This document shows, in pieces, positions 17,775 to 26,913 of a stretch of 64,000 bases of DNA (positions are counted from its first letter, which is position 1; every line of letters starts with the position of its first letter). Location: NCBI RefSeq assembly GCF_021560015.1, contig NZ_CP073588.1:1240001-1304000 (forward strand), read 5' to 3'. This stretch comes from Shewanella vesiculosa (GTDB lineage: Bacteria; Pseudomonadota; Gammaproteobacteria; Enterobacterales; Shewanellaceae). A program made the position numbers and the translations under genes. The notes beneath the pieces are model-generated. The model made no database searches. It had not been told where the DNA came from and saw nothing but the letters and a program-made list of their open reading frames with translations.

Positions 17775-20700
17775 ATGCTTTTATTATGTCAGACATGGAT
17801 GCATCTTATGGAAGCTGGCTCTCGTAGAATACTACTTTTCTCTGTTCCCCTAACTTTGCTCATCATGGCAATCGTTTATTACTCCTTCAACTCCGGTCGT
17901 GATATTGCGTTTCGTTACTCCCCGCTGATCGATGCTGCTATCAAAATTAAGCTTGAGGCGACAACAGGACACTTGTGGTTTGAAGAGGCGATTAGTGGTG
18001 ATCGCAGCATCGATATTGACACTGTATGGGCTCATTTTGATAAATCACTATGGTATGCGCATGTCATGCTTGATGGCGGTAACAATGGCGACACCATCAT
18101 CATGCCTCTTGATAATCCTGATTTACGCCAGCAAATTGACCAAACCATAGTCGACCTGCAAAAATTTCGCCACATGGCCCAACAACGTTGGGATGCACAA
18201 TCCACGTCCGCTATTGGTTCTGATCTTGACCAACAATTTGACCAAGCCTTTATCGCGTTTAACCTTGCGGTTGATCATGTGGAAACCGCCCTGCAACAAG
18301 TTATCAATGACGATCTACACACCTTTAAACTCATGCAACTATTGCTTGCGGCTCTTATCTTGATGGTAGGGATTGTTATTGTGAGTTTGTTGTTACGTTA
18401 CAACACAAGAATAAACAAACACCTGCTGACGTTATTTAAACAAGAAGAAAGATTGCGAATTACCTTAAGCTCTATCGGTGATGCAGTAATAGTTACCGAT
18501 ACCCATGGCACGGTGACCTACATAAATCCAGTCGCAATTCAACTTACCGGCTGGACATCTCTTCAGGCATTAGGACAACCGCTTACAAAAGTGTTTAATA
18601 TTGTTGATGCTTACACACTTGAATCGGTCAATAACCCGGTAAAAAGAGTCCTTGATACAGGCTCAATCGTCGGCCTAGATAATCACACTAAGCTTATCGC
18701 TAAAGATGGATCTGAATATCACATTGCCGACTCAGCTGCGCCAATGCGCAATCCTGCTGGTGATATCAGTGGTGTGGTACTTGTGTTCAGAGACATTACC
18801 GAAGAGCGGACATTATTTTCTGAGCTTGAATCGAGTCAGGCAATGATAAAAGCTTTATTAAACACTGTGCCTGATATGATTTGGTTGAAAGATACCCAAG
18901 GAAGTTATTTAGCCTGTAACACCAAATTTGAAGAAATGTATGGCGCCAAGGAACATGAAATCATCGGTAAGACCGACTTTGATTTTGTCAGCCATGAGCT
19001 TGCTACTTTTTTTCGCCACAATGATGCCAAAGCACTCCACGCCGGTGAATCCACCGTCAATGAAGAATCGCTGACATTTGCCAATGACGGTCACGTTGAA
19101 CAGGTCGAAACCATAAAAACACCGATGAAAGACAATCATGGTCACTTAGTGGGTATTTTAGGTGTAGCCAGAGATGTCACTAACTATAAGAAATCATTGG
19201 AACAACTTAAGCAAAGTGAGGCCAGGTTAAAAGAAGCGCAAGTTTATGCCAAAATTGGCTATTGGGAATTACTGCCCGACCAAAAAACCGCCGTTTGGTC
19301 TGATCAAATGTGTGCGTTATTTGGACTGGTTGAAAACGCCAAAGCAGATCCGCAAACCCTTTGTAACGTGATGAATAAAAGTGACATTGACACTTTTATG
19401 GCATCAGTTAAAGAATGCTTCTTGACTGGCCGAGAACACCATGTTGAATATCGGATCATTAGACCCAAGGATGGTGAAGAGCGCTGGATAGAATGTCGAG
19501 GACAATTGATCACAAATAGCGCAGGTGAAGTGCAAAAGATAGCCGGTTTTATCCAAGATATTACTGAGCGCAAACAAGCCGAAGATACCTTACGCAAAAG
19601 TGAAGCAACCATCCAAAACAAGCTCAAAGCAATATTAGAACCTGATGCCGACATTGGTGCCTTATCGCTATCGGATATCATTGATGCAGAGGCGCTGCAA
19701 TCTCTGATGGATGATTTTTATGATTTAACCGGCATGTTAGGTGCAGTACTTGATATCGAAGGAAATATTCTCGTCAGCGTAGGTTGGCAAGATATCTGTA
19801 CCCAATTTCATCGCTGCCACCCTCAAACACGAAAAAATTGTATAGAGAGCGATGCAGTGCTCACACACAATGTGGAGCACAATACATTTAAGGAATACAA
19901 CTGCAAAAACAATATGTATGAAATGGTTGCCCCTATTGTTATTGGTGGCAAGCATCTCGGCAATGTGTTCATTGGTCAGTTCTTTTATCAGGATAAAATC
20001 CCTGATGTTGAGATATTTCGCCAACAAGCACACCAATATGGTTTTGATGAACAGGCGTACCTTGCCGCTCTTGATAAAGTGCCGCGCTTTACCCGTGATG
20101 AGGTCGCCCATGGAATGCGATTTTATACCAAACTCACCGATATCATTTCCGCGTCAAGTTTCAGTGCCATCAAACAATCAAGGTTACTTGCGGAGCGAGA
20201 AAAAGCGCAAGAAAGACTGCAATTATTCTCTAGAGTGTTTAGTGATACCCATGAAGGCATCATGATTACCGACGCCAAACAACAGATACTTGATATTAAC
20301 CCAGCATTCACCCAAATAACCGGTTATAGCCGAGGAGATATTATTGGTAATACACCAAACATATTGAGTTCGGGTAAACAAAGTCCGCAATTTTATGCAC
20401 TGATGTGGCACACAGTTTCAGAAAATGGATACTGGCAAGGCGAAGTTTGGAACAGGACAAAGCAAGGGCAACTCTATGCAGAGTTACTCACTATTTCATC
20501 ATTGACCAATAGCCAAAATGAAGTGACTCACTATGTTGGGATGTTTTCTGATATCACCAACAGTAAGCTACAACAAGACCAACTGAATTTAATGGCTCAC
20601 TATGATGTTCTGACGAAACTGCCTAATCGCGCGTTATTTGTAGATCGTTTTCAACAATCCATTGCTCATAGTATGCGCACAGGACATCAACTTGCGGTGT

Positions 20701-22262
20701 GTTTCCTAGATTTAGATGATTTTAAACCCGTAAATGATAACTATGGTCATGATGTTGGAGATCGCTTATTAATTGAAGTCGCAAACCGCATTAGTGCCTG
20801 TATTAGAGAAGAAGATACCGTATCACGGCAAGGCGGCGATGAATTTGCCATATTACTCAATGATATTAAGTCTGCTTCACAATATGAAGTAACCATAGAC
20901 CGAATCCATAAAGCGTTAGCAGAACCTTATATCATTGATGATATACAACATCGTATTACCGTCTCTAGTGGGCTGACCTTATATCCTGCTGATAATGGTG
21001 ATATAGATACTTTATTGCGGCACGCTGATCACGCTATGTACCAATCGAAATTAACCGGTAAAAATCGTTCTCGATTATACAGTGCCGATTCTGACCAGCT
21101 TATTATCCAAAAAAATCATCACCTCGAAGAAATTCAACAGGCATTTGCTAACCATGAATTTCAGCTCTACTATCAGCCGAAAGTGAATATGGTTAGTGGA
21201 CATGTATTTGGCGTAGAAGCCTTAATACGTTGGAACCACCCACAGAAAGGGCTCACTTCACCGGGAGATTTCTTACCATTTATCGATGGTACCGTATTAG
21301 AAATCGACATCGGAGAGTGGGTTATCAATCAGGCTTTACAACAACTTGATGATTGGCAAAAACAAGGTATTAAACTTGAAATTAGCGTTAATATTTCGTC
21401 AAATCATCTGCGTACGCCAACGTTTGTTGCTCATCTTGAAGATAGTTTAAGCCAGTATCCCAATAATAATGCTCAATATTTGCAACTAGAGATATTGGAA
21501 AGTTCTGCTTTTGGCGACATCAATACCATTAATCATATTATTGAGGAATGCCAAAACCGGCTGGGGGTGAGTTTTGCACTGGATGATTTTGGTACCGGGT
21601 ATTCATCGTTAACTCATTTAAGAAGTTTACCGGTGAATACGATTAAGATAGATCAGAGTTTTGTGCGAGACATACTCGATGACCCAAGTGACTACTCCAT
21701 TATTGAGGGAGTCATTGCATTAACGAAATCATTTGACCGCAATGTTATTGCCGAAGGCGTTGAAACAACCAATCATGGCCTACTGCTGTTACTCATGGGC
21801 TGTGAGCAAGCTCAAGGCTATGGAATAGCCAAACCTATGCCTGCAAAAGATTTTTTACCATGGCTAAGCAACTATATTCCAAATAAAAGTTGGCGTATTG
21901 GTGGTAATCAAAATCACAGTAACAAACAAACTAGCCTAGATATATTTAAACTGATCACTGCACAGTGGAGAGAGAAATTTGCCAAAAAGATTTTATCCTC
22001 TGCAGATGAAGGAATTCCTTGGCCCATTCTTGATGAGCAGACATGTCAATGCGGCAACTGGATCCGTCGAGAAAAGCAAGGGCAGTTATTTGAATCGCAA
22101 TATATTCAACTATTTGAACACCATCATAGTAAGATTCATTTTATTGCTGATGGGATAAAGCATCAATATCTACACGGGCATCTTGATGCCGCCTGTGAGA
22201 GTCTGGTTGATTTAGATCTCGCATTCGATGATGTCGATAATACTGTTAGCTTATGCCAATAG
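17775..22262 (+). CDS. Multi-PAS / PocR / GGDEF / EAL / CZB cyclic-di-GMP regulator
   Basis: Inner-membrane signalling protein of 1495 residues. The order is: TM1 about 19-37; a periplasmic helical domain (about 40-185); TM2 about 187-210; PAS1 225-345; PAS2 360-475; PAS3 482-605; a PocR ligand-binding domain about 630-800 ('GMLGAVLDIEGNILVSVGWQ', 'KNCIESD', 'VAPIVIGGKHLGNVFIGQFF'); PAS4 815-930; GGDEF about 940-1100, with an intact 'RQGGDEFAILL' and an RxxD inhibitory site ('REED') five residues before it; EAL about 1120-1365 ('GVEALIRW', 'ALDDFGTGYSSL', 'IAEGVETT'). The tail is a CZB-like zinc domain ('CQCGNWI', 'HHHSKIH'). Both catalytic motifs look intact. The start codon has no clear RBS; the ATG 11 codons later is an alternative. 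Confidence 0.9.
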   Translation: MLLLCQTWMHLMEAGSRRILLFSVPLTLLIMAIVYYSFNSGRDIAFRYSPLIDAAIKIKLEATTGHLWFEEAISGDRSIDIDTVWAHFDKSLWYAHVMLDGGNNGDTIIMPLDNPDLRQQIDQTIVDLQKFRHMAQQRWDAQSTSAIGSDLDQQFDQAFIAFNLAVDHVETALQQVINDDLHTFKLMQLLLAALILMVGIVIVSLLLRYNTRINKHLLTLFKQEERLRITLSSIGDAVIVTDTHGTVTYINPVAIQLTGWTSLQALGQPLTKVFNIVDAYTLESVNNPVKRVLDTGSIVGLDNHTKLIAKDGSEYHIADSAAPMRNPAGDISGVVLVFRDITEERTLFSELESSQAMIKALLNTVPDMIWLKDTQGSYLACNTKFEEMYGAKEHEIIGKTDFDFVSHELATFFRHNDAKALHAGESTVNEESLTFANDGHVEQVETIKTPMKDNHGHLVGILGVARDVTNYKKSLEQLKQSEARLKEAQVYAKIGYWELLPDQKTAVWSDQMCALFGLVENAKADPQTLCNVMNKSDIDTFMASVKECFLTGREHHVEYRIIRPKDGEERWIECRGQLITNSAGEVQKIAGFIQDITERKQAEDTLRKSEATIQNKLKAILEPDADIGALSLSDIIDAEALQSLMDDFYDLTGMLGAVLDIEGNILVSVGWQDICTQFHRCHPQTRKNCIESDAVLTHNVEHNTFKEYNCKNNMYEMVAPIVIGGKHLGNVFIGQFFYQDKIPDVEIFRQQAHQYGFDEQAYLAALDKVPRFTRDEVAHGMRFYTKLTDIISASSFSAIKQSRLLAEREKAQERLQLFSRVFSDTHEGIMITDAKQQILDINPAFTQITGYSRGDIIGNTPNILSSGKQSPQFYALMWHTVSENGYWQGEVWNRTKQGQLYAELLTISSLTNSQNEVTHYVGMFSDITNSKLQQDQLNLMAHYDVLTKLPNRALFVDRFQQSIAHSMRTGHQLAVCFLDLDDFKPVNDNYGHDVGDRLLIEVANRISACIREEDTVSRQGGDEFAILLNDIKSASQYEVTIDRIHKALAEPYIIDDIQHRITVSSGLTLYPADNGDIDTLLRHADHAMYQSKLTGKNRSRLYSADSDQLIIQKNHHLEEIQQAFANHEFQLYYQPKVNMVSGHVFGVEALIRWNHPQKGLTSPGDFLPFIDGTVLEIDIGEWVINQALQQLDDWQKQGIKLEISVNISSNHLRTPTFVAHLEDSLSQYPNNNAQYLQLEILESSAFGDINTINHIIEECQNRLGVSFALDDFGTGYSSLTHLRSLPVNTIKIDQSFVRDILDDPSDYSIIEGVIALTKSFDRNVIAEGVETTNHGLLLLLMGCEQAQGYGIAKPMPAKDFLPWLSNYIPNKSWRIGGNQNHSNKQTSLDIFKLITAQWREKFAKKILSSADEGIPWPILDEQTCQCGNWIRREKQGQLFESQYIQLFEHHHSKIHFIADGIKHQYLHGHLDAACESLVDLDLAFDDVDNTVSLCQ

Positions 22263-22498
22263 CCTTGCTTGATTTTGCTCAAAGCACAGGGCTAGTTCAA
22301 GTCTAGCGCGGCGAACATAAGTCGATGAGCAGAGCTTGCCTAAACTGATGGGTAATCTTAAATACATCATACTCTGGCAGTATACTCTGGCTGTAGTCAG
22401 TTATTTTATACCAGCTTATTGCTATTCATAATAAGCATCAAGCTTCACCCGTTATCCCCATCTAGCTGATAATGGCAGCAAAATTTTTTTTCATTTTC

Positions 22499-22535
22499 AC
22501 TGATTCATTTTGCTCTATAAGCAAAATGAATCAGT
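22499..22535. repeat. Perfect 15-base inverted repeat with 7-base loop
   Basis: The arms ACTGATTCATTTTGC and GCAAAATGAATCAGT pair perfectly around TCTATAA. There is no T tract after it on the + strand, so it is a weak terminator at best. It may end the upstream GGDEF/EAL transcript through a stable hairpin or act as an operator for hyaA. Confidence 0.7.
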
Positions 22536-22698
22536 CACGCCATACTATCTCAACTGAATCACTGCCGTTCACTGCGCGATCACGTCCTGAGCTAAAATAT
22601 GATCTGAGACAATTTGTCCAAATTGAGTTTTGTTAACTTGATCAACCTCATAAATTAGAAGCTACAAGCTTATTTTTGATAAGGAAATTTCTTACAAG

Positions 22699-22712
22699 TT
22701 GATTTACATCAA
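22699..22712 (+). promoter_or_regulatory. FNR (EtrA)-type binding site upstream of hyaA
   Basis: TTGAT-TTAC-ATCAA is an exact match to the FNR consensus TTGAT-N4-ATCAA. Its centre lies at 22705.5. A TAAAAT hexamer at 22734-22739 would start transcription near 22747, which places the site at -41.5, the usual position for FNR activation. This predicts anaerobic induction of the hydrogenase operon by the Shewanella FNR homologue EtrA or by the related Crp. Confidence 0.75.
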
Positions 22713-22733
22713 AGAGGATTTTTAGCCGAGTTC

Positions 22734-22739
22734 TAAAAT
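22734..22739 (+). promoter_or_regulatory. Candidate -10 element of the hyaA promoter
   Basis: TAAAAT, spaced so that the FNR-type site lies at -41.5 from the predicted start. There is no good -35 hexamer, as expected of an activator-dependent promoter. Confidence 0.5.
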
Positions 22740-22801
22740 TGATACCGATAGATTGCAACTCATTATTAGCAACTGAGCTAACTTAAGCAGAAGGTATCAA
22801 C

Positions 22802-23938
22802 ATGGACACACATGCAGCCCTTTATAAACAGGGTCAAGATCGCCTTGATTATTTACGCCAATTTGCCCAACGTCAGCCTGTCTCATTACAAGAAAAAATG
22901 GCTAACCTTGGGATATCTCGTCGAGACTTCATTAAATGGACCGCATCGGTCTCTGCAATGTTTGCCTTGCCCCTACCCTTTAGTAACTTGGTCGCTGAAG
23001 CAGCTGAATTAGCCGACCGAGTCCCTCTCATTTGGTTACACCTAGCCGAATGTACTGGTTGCTCCGAGTCATTAATTCGCACTGACTCCCCCAACCTTGA
23101 CACGTTAATTTTCGATCATATCTCACTTGAATATCATGAGACGCTGATGGCGGCCTCTGGTTGGCAAGCAGAAGAAAACTTAGAGAATGCCCTTGAAACC
23201 TACAAAGGTCGCTATTTACTTGCGGTTGAAGGCGCTGTGCCGACAGCTAACAATGGCACCTTTTTAACTGTCGGCTGTAAAGGCCATACGGGTCTGCACA
23301 TTGTTAAAGAAGCGGCTGAAAATGCTGCGGCAATTGTCTCTGTTGGCACCTGTGCCGCCTTTGGTGGTGTGCAAGCCGCAGCGCCAAATCCGACAGGGGC
23401 AAAAGGGGTTTATGAAGTGGTCGATAAGCCGGTGATTAACTTAGGCGGTTGTCCTCCGAGTGAAAAGAACATTGTTGGCACAATAATGTATTTCATTATG
23501 TTCGGTAAGTTGCCAGCCCTGGATATGTTTAATCGTCCTAAATGGGCCTATGGCGCACGGGTACATGATAATTGTGAACGTCGTGGTCGCTTTGATGCGG
23601 GCGAGTTTGTTGAAGAATTTGGTGATGAAGGCGCAAAAGCAGGTTACTGCCTTTATAAAGTCGGTTGTAAAGGTCCTTACACCTACAACAACTGCCCAAC
23701 GGAGCGTTTTAACCATCACACAAGTTGGCCTGTGTTAGCCGGTCACGGATGTATGGGGTGCTCTGAGCCTAATTTCTGGGATGACATGGCCGATTTTGAA
23801 AAACCACTCGGACGCCAGCTGTTACACGGTGTTGATGCTACAGCTGACACTATAGGTGCAGTCATTTTAGGCGCAACCGTTGTCGGTATTGGCGCCCATG
23901 CAGTAGCAAGCGTATTTGCTAAGCCTTTGGAGGAATAA
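22802..23938 (+). CDS. hyaA: [NiFe]-hydrogenase small subunit
   Basis: Electron-transfer subunit of a periplasmic, membrane-anchored group 1 [NiFe]-hydrogenase, 378 residues. The Tat signal is 'ISRRDFIKW' at about residues 38-46, followed by a hydrophobic stretch. Fe-S ligands are visible: 'LAECTGCSES' and 'VGTCAAFGG' with 'LGGCPPSEK' for the proximal cluster, and 'YKVGCKGPYTYNNC' with 'GHGCMGCSEPNFW' for the distal/medial clusters. A C-terminal hydrophobic segment ('IGAVILGATVVGIGAHAVA') anchors it beside HyaC. The extra cysteines of oxygen-tolerant enzymes are replaced by Gly in 'CTGC' and 'FGGV'. AGAAGG precedes the ATG. It is the first gene of the operon, with two bases before hyaB. Confidence 0.96.
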   Translation: MDTHAALYKQGQDRLDYLRQFAQRQPVSLQEKMANLGISRRDFIKWTASVSAMFALPLPFSNLVAEAAELADRVPLIWLHLAECTGCSESLIRTDSPNLDTLIFDHISLEYHETLMAASGWQAEENLENALETYKGRYLLAVEGAVPTANNGTFLTVGCKGHTGLHIVKEAAENAAAIVSVGTCAAFGGVQAAAPNPTGAKGVYEVVDKPVINLGGCPPSEKNIVGTIMYFIMFGKLPALDMFNRPKWAYGARVHDNCERRGRFDAGEFVEEFGDEGAKAGYCLYKVGCKGPYTYNNCPTERFNHHTSWPVLAGHGCMGCSEPNFWDDMADFEKPLGRQLLHGVDATADTIGAVILGATVVGIGAHAVASVFAKPLEE

Positions 23939-23940
23939 TC

Positions 23941-25644
23941 ATGAGTAAACGTGTCGTTATCGACCCTATCACCCGCATCGAAGGCCATTTACGTGTCGAA
24001 GTTGAAGTAGATGACAATAATGTCATTACTAAAGCTTGGTCTTCGTCGACCTTATGGCGCGGCATTGAGGTGATTTTAAAAGGCCGAACTCCAATGGATG
24101 TGGGCTTAATTGTGCAACGTATTTGTGGCGTATGTACTTATTCGCACTATCGTTGCGGTACTGAGGCCGTTGAGAATGCCCTCGGAGTTAAGATCCCTCT
24201 TAATGCAAAATACTTACGCAGCTTAATGCAGTCGTCACTCTACATGCATGATCATATTGTGCATTTTTATCATCTACACGGTTTGGATTGGGTGGATGTG
24301 GTATCGGCATTGAGCGCCGATCCGGCACTGGCGGCACAAGTGGCGATGAAATACTCTGATACGCCCATTGCTGCTGGTGAAGGTGAACTTAAAGCCGTAC
24401 AAGCCCGCGTAAAAGGCTTGGTTGAAACCGGAAAACTCGGGCCATTTGCGAATGCTTATTGGGGGAATAGTACTTATCGCTTTAGCCCTGAACAAAACCT
24501 CATTGCGTTATCACATTATTTAAAAGCCCTTGAAGTGCAACGTGTTGCCGCTGAAATGTTAGCAATATTTGGTGGTAAATCGCCACATCCACAGTCGATT
24601 GTTGTGGGCGGCGTAACCTCAGTGCGTGACATGTTAAGCCCTGCCCGTTTACAAGAATGGAAACAAAAACACGCTATCGTACAAGATTTTATTGAACGAG
24701 CTTATCAAGCCGATATTGTGATGGCGGCAGAAGCATTTGGCTCTGAACCCAGTGTACTTGGCGGGGTAAATGTTAGCAGCTTCTTATGCGGTGAAGACTT
24801 TATTACCTCTGATGGCGAGTATTTATTTCAACAAGGGGTGATTTTAAACGGTGATTTAGCCAATGTGTCGGATATCGACCCTAGCTTAATTAAGGAAGAC
24901 GTCACCCATGCTTGGTATCAAGCTGATGGGCCGCAACATCCATATGTAGGCACCACAATTCCTGATTACACTGGCTTTATTGAGCGCGATACTGTGTACG
25001 GCAAATTGCCAACCATTAATGGCGACGGTAAATACTCTTGGGTTAAATCACCACGCTATCAAGATGAGCCGTTAGAAGTAGGTCCGTTAGCCTGTTTACT
25101 GGTTAACTATGCCCGCGGAAATCAGGTTGTTGTCGATGCAGTAAACGGCTTGTTAGCCCGTACCGGCTTACCTCTTGAGGCGCTATTTACCACCTTAGGT
25201 AGAACAGCTGCACGTATGCTGCAAACGGTATTAGTCGGTCAAGCGAGTTTACAAACCTTTGATGCCTTACTGGTCAATATGCAGTCAGATGAATCAACTT
25301 ATGTGAAGCCTGAAATTGATCCAGACCGCGTTTATGAGGGCTTTGCGATGATTGAAGCACCTCGCGGTATGTTAAGTCATTGGATCCGCATTAAAAATGC
25401 TAAAGTTGAAAACTACCAAGCAGTGGTCCCCACTACCTGGAATGCTGGCCCTGTGGATGCTAATGGAAAAATGGGCCCTTATGAAGCATCCTTGATTGGT
25501 TTGAAACTTGAAGACCCAACTAAGCCTTTAGAAGTCATTCGCATCATTCATTCCTTTGATCCTTGTATGGCGTGTTCAGTTCACGTGATGGATTACAAGA
25601 AACAGACTCTAGGTCAATTTAAAATTGATCCAAATGGGTTTTAA
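23941..25644 (+). CDS. hyaB: [NiFe]-hydrogenase large (catalytic) subunit
   Basis: Catalytic subunit holding the NiFe(CN)2CO centre, 567 residues. The N-terminal nickel-ligand motif is 'RICGVCTYSH' (about 60-69) and the C-terminal one is 'DPCMACSVH'. After that His come 19 more residues, the extension normally removed by HyaD after nickel insertion. It lacks its own export signal and would be carried across by the Tat signal of HyaA. A strong GGAGGA lies in the last codons of hyaA, eight bases before this ATG, so translation is coupled. Confidence 0.97.
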   Translation: MSKRVVIDPITRIEGHLRVEVEVDDNNVITKAWSSSTLWRGIEVILKGRTPMDVGLIVQRICGVCTYSHYRCGTEAVENALGVKIPLNAKYLRSLMQSSLYMHDHIVHFYHLHGLDWVDVVSALSADPALAAQVAMKYSDTPIAAGEGELKAVQARVKGLVETGKLGPFANAYWGNSTYRFSPEQNLIALSHYLKALEVQRVAAEMLAIFGGKSPHPQSIVVGGVTSVRDMLSPARLQEWKQKHAIVQDFIERAYQADIVMAAEAFGSEPSVLGGVNVSSFLCGEDFITSDGEYLFQQGVILNGDLANVSDIDPSLIKEDVTHAWYQADGPQHPYVGTTIPDYTGFIERDTVYGKLPTINGDGKYSWVKSPRYQDEPLEVGPLACLLVNYARGNQVVVDAVNGLLARTGLPLEALFTTLGRTAARMLQTVLVGQASLQTFDALLVNMQSDESTYVKPEIDPDRVYEGFAMIEAPRGMLSHWIRIKNAKVENYQAVVPTTWNAGPVDANGKMGPYEASLIGLKLEDPTKPLEVIRIIHSFDPCMACSVHVMDYKKQTLGQFKIDPNGF

Positions 25645-25674
25645 TCAGAGGTAATGGACTAGGAGGGAAAAAGT

Positions 25675-26343
25675 ATGCAACATATTGCAACCCACGACCG
25701 GCAGTTGATATTTACTCCAGCGATTCGAATATTTCACTGGTTACGTGCCTTGTCTATTTTAGTATTAGTGATCAGCGGATTTTATATCGCCTGGCCATTT
25801 TTAGTGGCACCGGCTAGCACAGATGTCTTGGTGCAAGGTTGGATCCGCTTTGCGCATATCATTTTTGGATTTTTGTTAACCAGCATTACCTTAGTGCGTT
25901 TTTACTTGTTTTTCTTTAGTCGAAATAGCATCGAACGACGTTCGTTTAAAGATGTGTTGAGTGTAAAAAGCTGGATAACACAAATAAAATCCTATTTTTG
26001 GATGGGCAGTTTAGACAAAGCTGGGGTTTACGGACCATTACAGTTTATGACTTATGTGGCCATTTCGTTTGTTGCCTTGATTATGTGCATCACTGGCTTA
26101 GTGCTTTACGCCAATGTGTATCACTTAGGTATTGGCGGAATGCTAGGTGATGTATCAGCATGGATAACCGGTCTTTGTGGCGGGTTAGCACCACTGCGAA
26201 CTTATCATCATTACCTAACATGGGCCTTCATTATTTTTGTGGTGATCCATGTGTATATGGCGGTGTGGTCTGGTATTCGCTTTAAACATAATTCAGTCGA
26301 TTCCATTGTATCTGGTTACGACTATCACAAAGTACGTAAATAG
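25675..26343 (+). CDS. hyaC: Hydrogenase cytochrome b subunit
   Basis: Inner-membrane di-haem cytochrome b of 222 residues that links the hydrogenase to the quinone pool. Four membrane helices are visible, with candidate haem ligands in 'RIFHWLRALS' (helix 1), 'IRFAHIIFGF' (helix 2), and 'TYHHYLTWAF' with 'VIHVYMAVW' (around helix 4). This is the Ni/Fe-hydrogenase b-type cytochrome family at its normal length. AGGAGG lies ten bases before the ATG. It is third in the hya operon. Confidence 0.95.
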   Translation: MQHIATHDRQLIFTPAIRIFHWLRALSILVLVISGFYIAWPFLVAPASTDVLVQGWIRFAHIIFGFLLTSITLVRFYLFFFSRNSIERRSFKDVLSVKSWITQIKSYFWMGSLDKAGVYGPLQFMTYVAISFVALIMCITGLVLYANVYHLGIGGMLGDVSAWITGLCGGLAPLRTYHHYLTWAFIIFVVIHVYMAVWSGIRFKHNSVDSIVSGYDYHKVRK

Positions 26344-26358
26344 GATGAATCAATAATA

Positions 26359-26913
26359 GTGAAAAATATTGCTGTTAGGTATAGGCAATGTATTGTACGC
26401 CGACGAAGGAGTCGGCGTGCATTTTGTCAATTATATCAAAGACAAATATCAAATTAGCCACCTAACTGACAGTATGGATATTGTCGATGGTGGCACCCTC
26501 GCCCAAGGGCTAATTCCAATGATCAGTCGTTATGACCATTTAATAGTGGTTGATACGGTTAACAGTGTTGGTGTGAAGCCTGGCGAAGTGTATTTTTTTT
26601 TGATTTTGACCACGCCCCTGCTGAAATTGATTGGCAAGGCAGTGCCCACGAAGTAGAAATGCTGCAAACACTCAACATGATGGACATTGTCGGTGACAGA
26701 CCGCTCACATTTGTTCTCGGCGTTACCCCAACGGTAATTGAACCAATGACATTAGGATTGACGCCAGATTTACATGCCGCCATTCCTGTGATGGAACACA
26801 CACTATTAACCCATTTGGCCAGCTTAGGATTTAGCCTGGAAATTGTGGATAATATAACCATTGATCAGGTGATTCCTGACGCTTATAAGCGAGGTTGCTA
26901 TGTCGATGCATAA
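26359..26913 (+). CDS. hyaD: Hydrogenase maturation endopeptidase, frameshifted twice as read
   Basis: Protease that clips the C-terminus of HyaB after nickel insertion, about 183 residues when repaired. The family signature 'LLGIGNVLYADEGVGVHF' is at the N-terminus, with the nickel-sensing Glu in 'DEGVGV' and the Asp in 'DIVDGGT'. The C-terminal 'LGVTPTVIEPMTLGL' is typical. As read, the gene is in two pieces. A nine-T run at 26593-26601 shifts the frame ('EVYFF' should lead into 'DFDHAPAEIDWQGS'), and an A5 run at 26362-26366 separates the GTG at 26359 from 'LLLGIGN'; one A fewer would give the canonical 'MKILLLGIGN'. The gene overlaps the next by 14 bases. Confidence 0.85.

Larger units (their letters stand above)
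22263..22801. other. Promoter region of the hydrogenase operon
   Basis: No gene is seen in these 539 bases. The region holds a 15-base inverted repeat (22499-22535) and, closer to hyaA, a perfect FNR-type site with a fitting -10 element. 'TTGTTAACTTGATCAA' at about 22630-22645 is a further palindromic element of unknown meaning. Confidence 0.6.
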
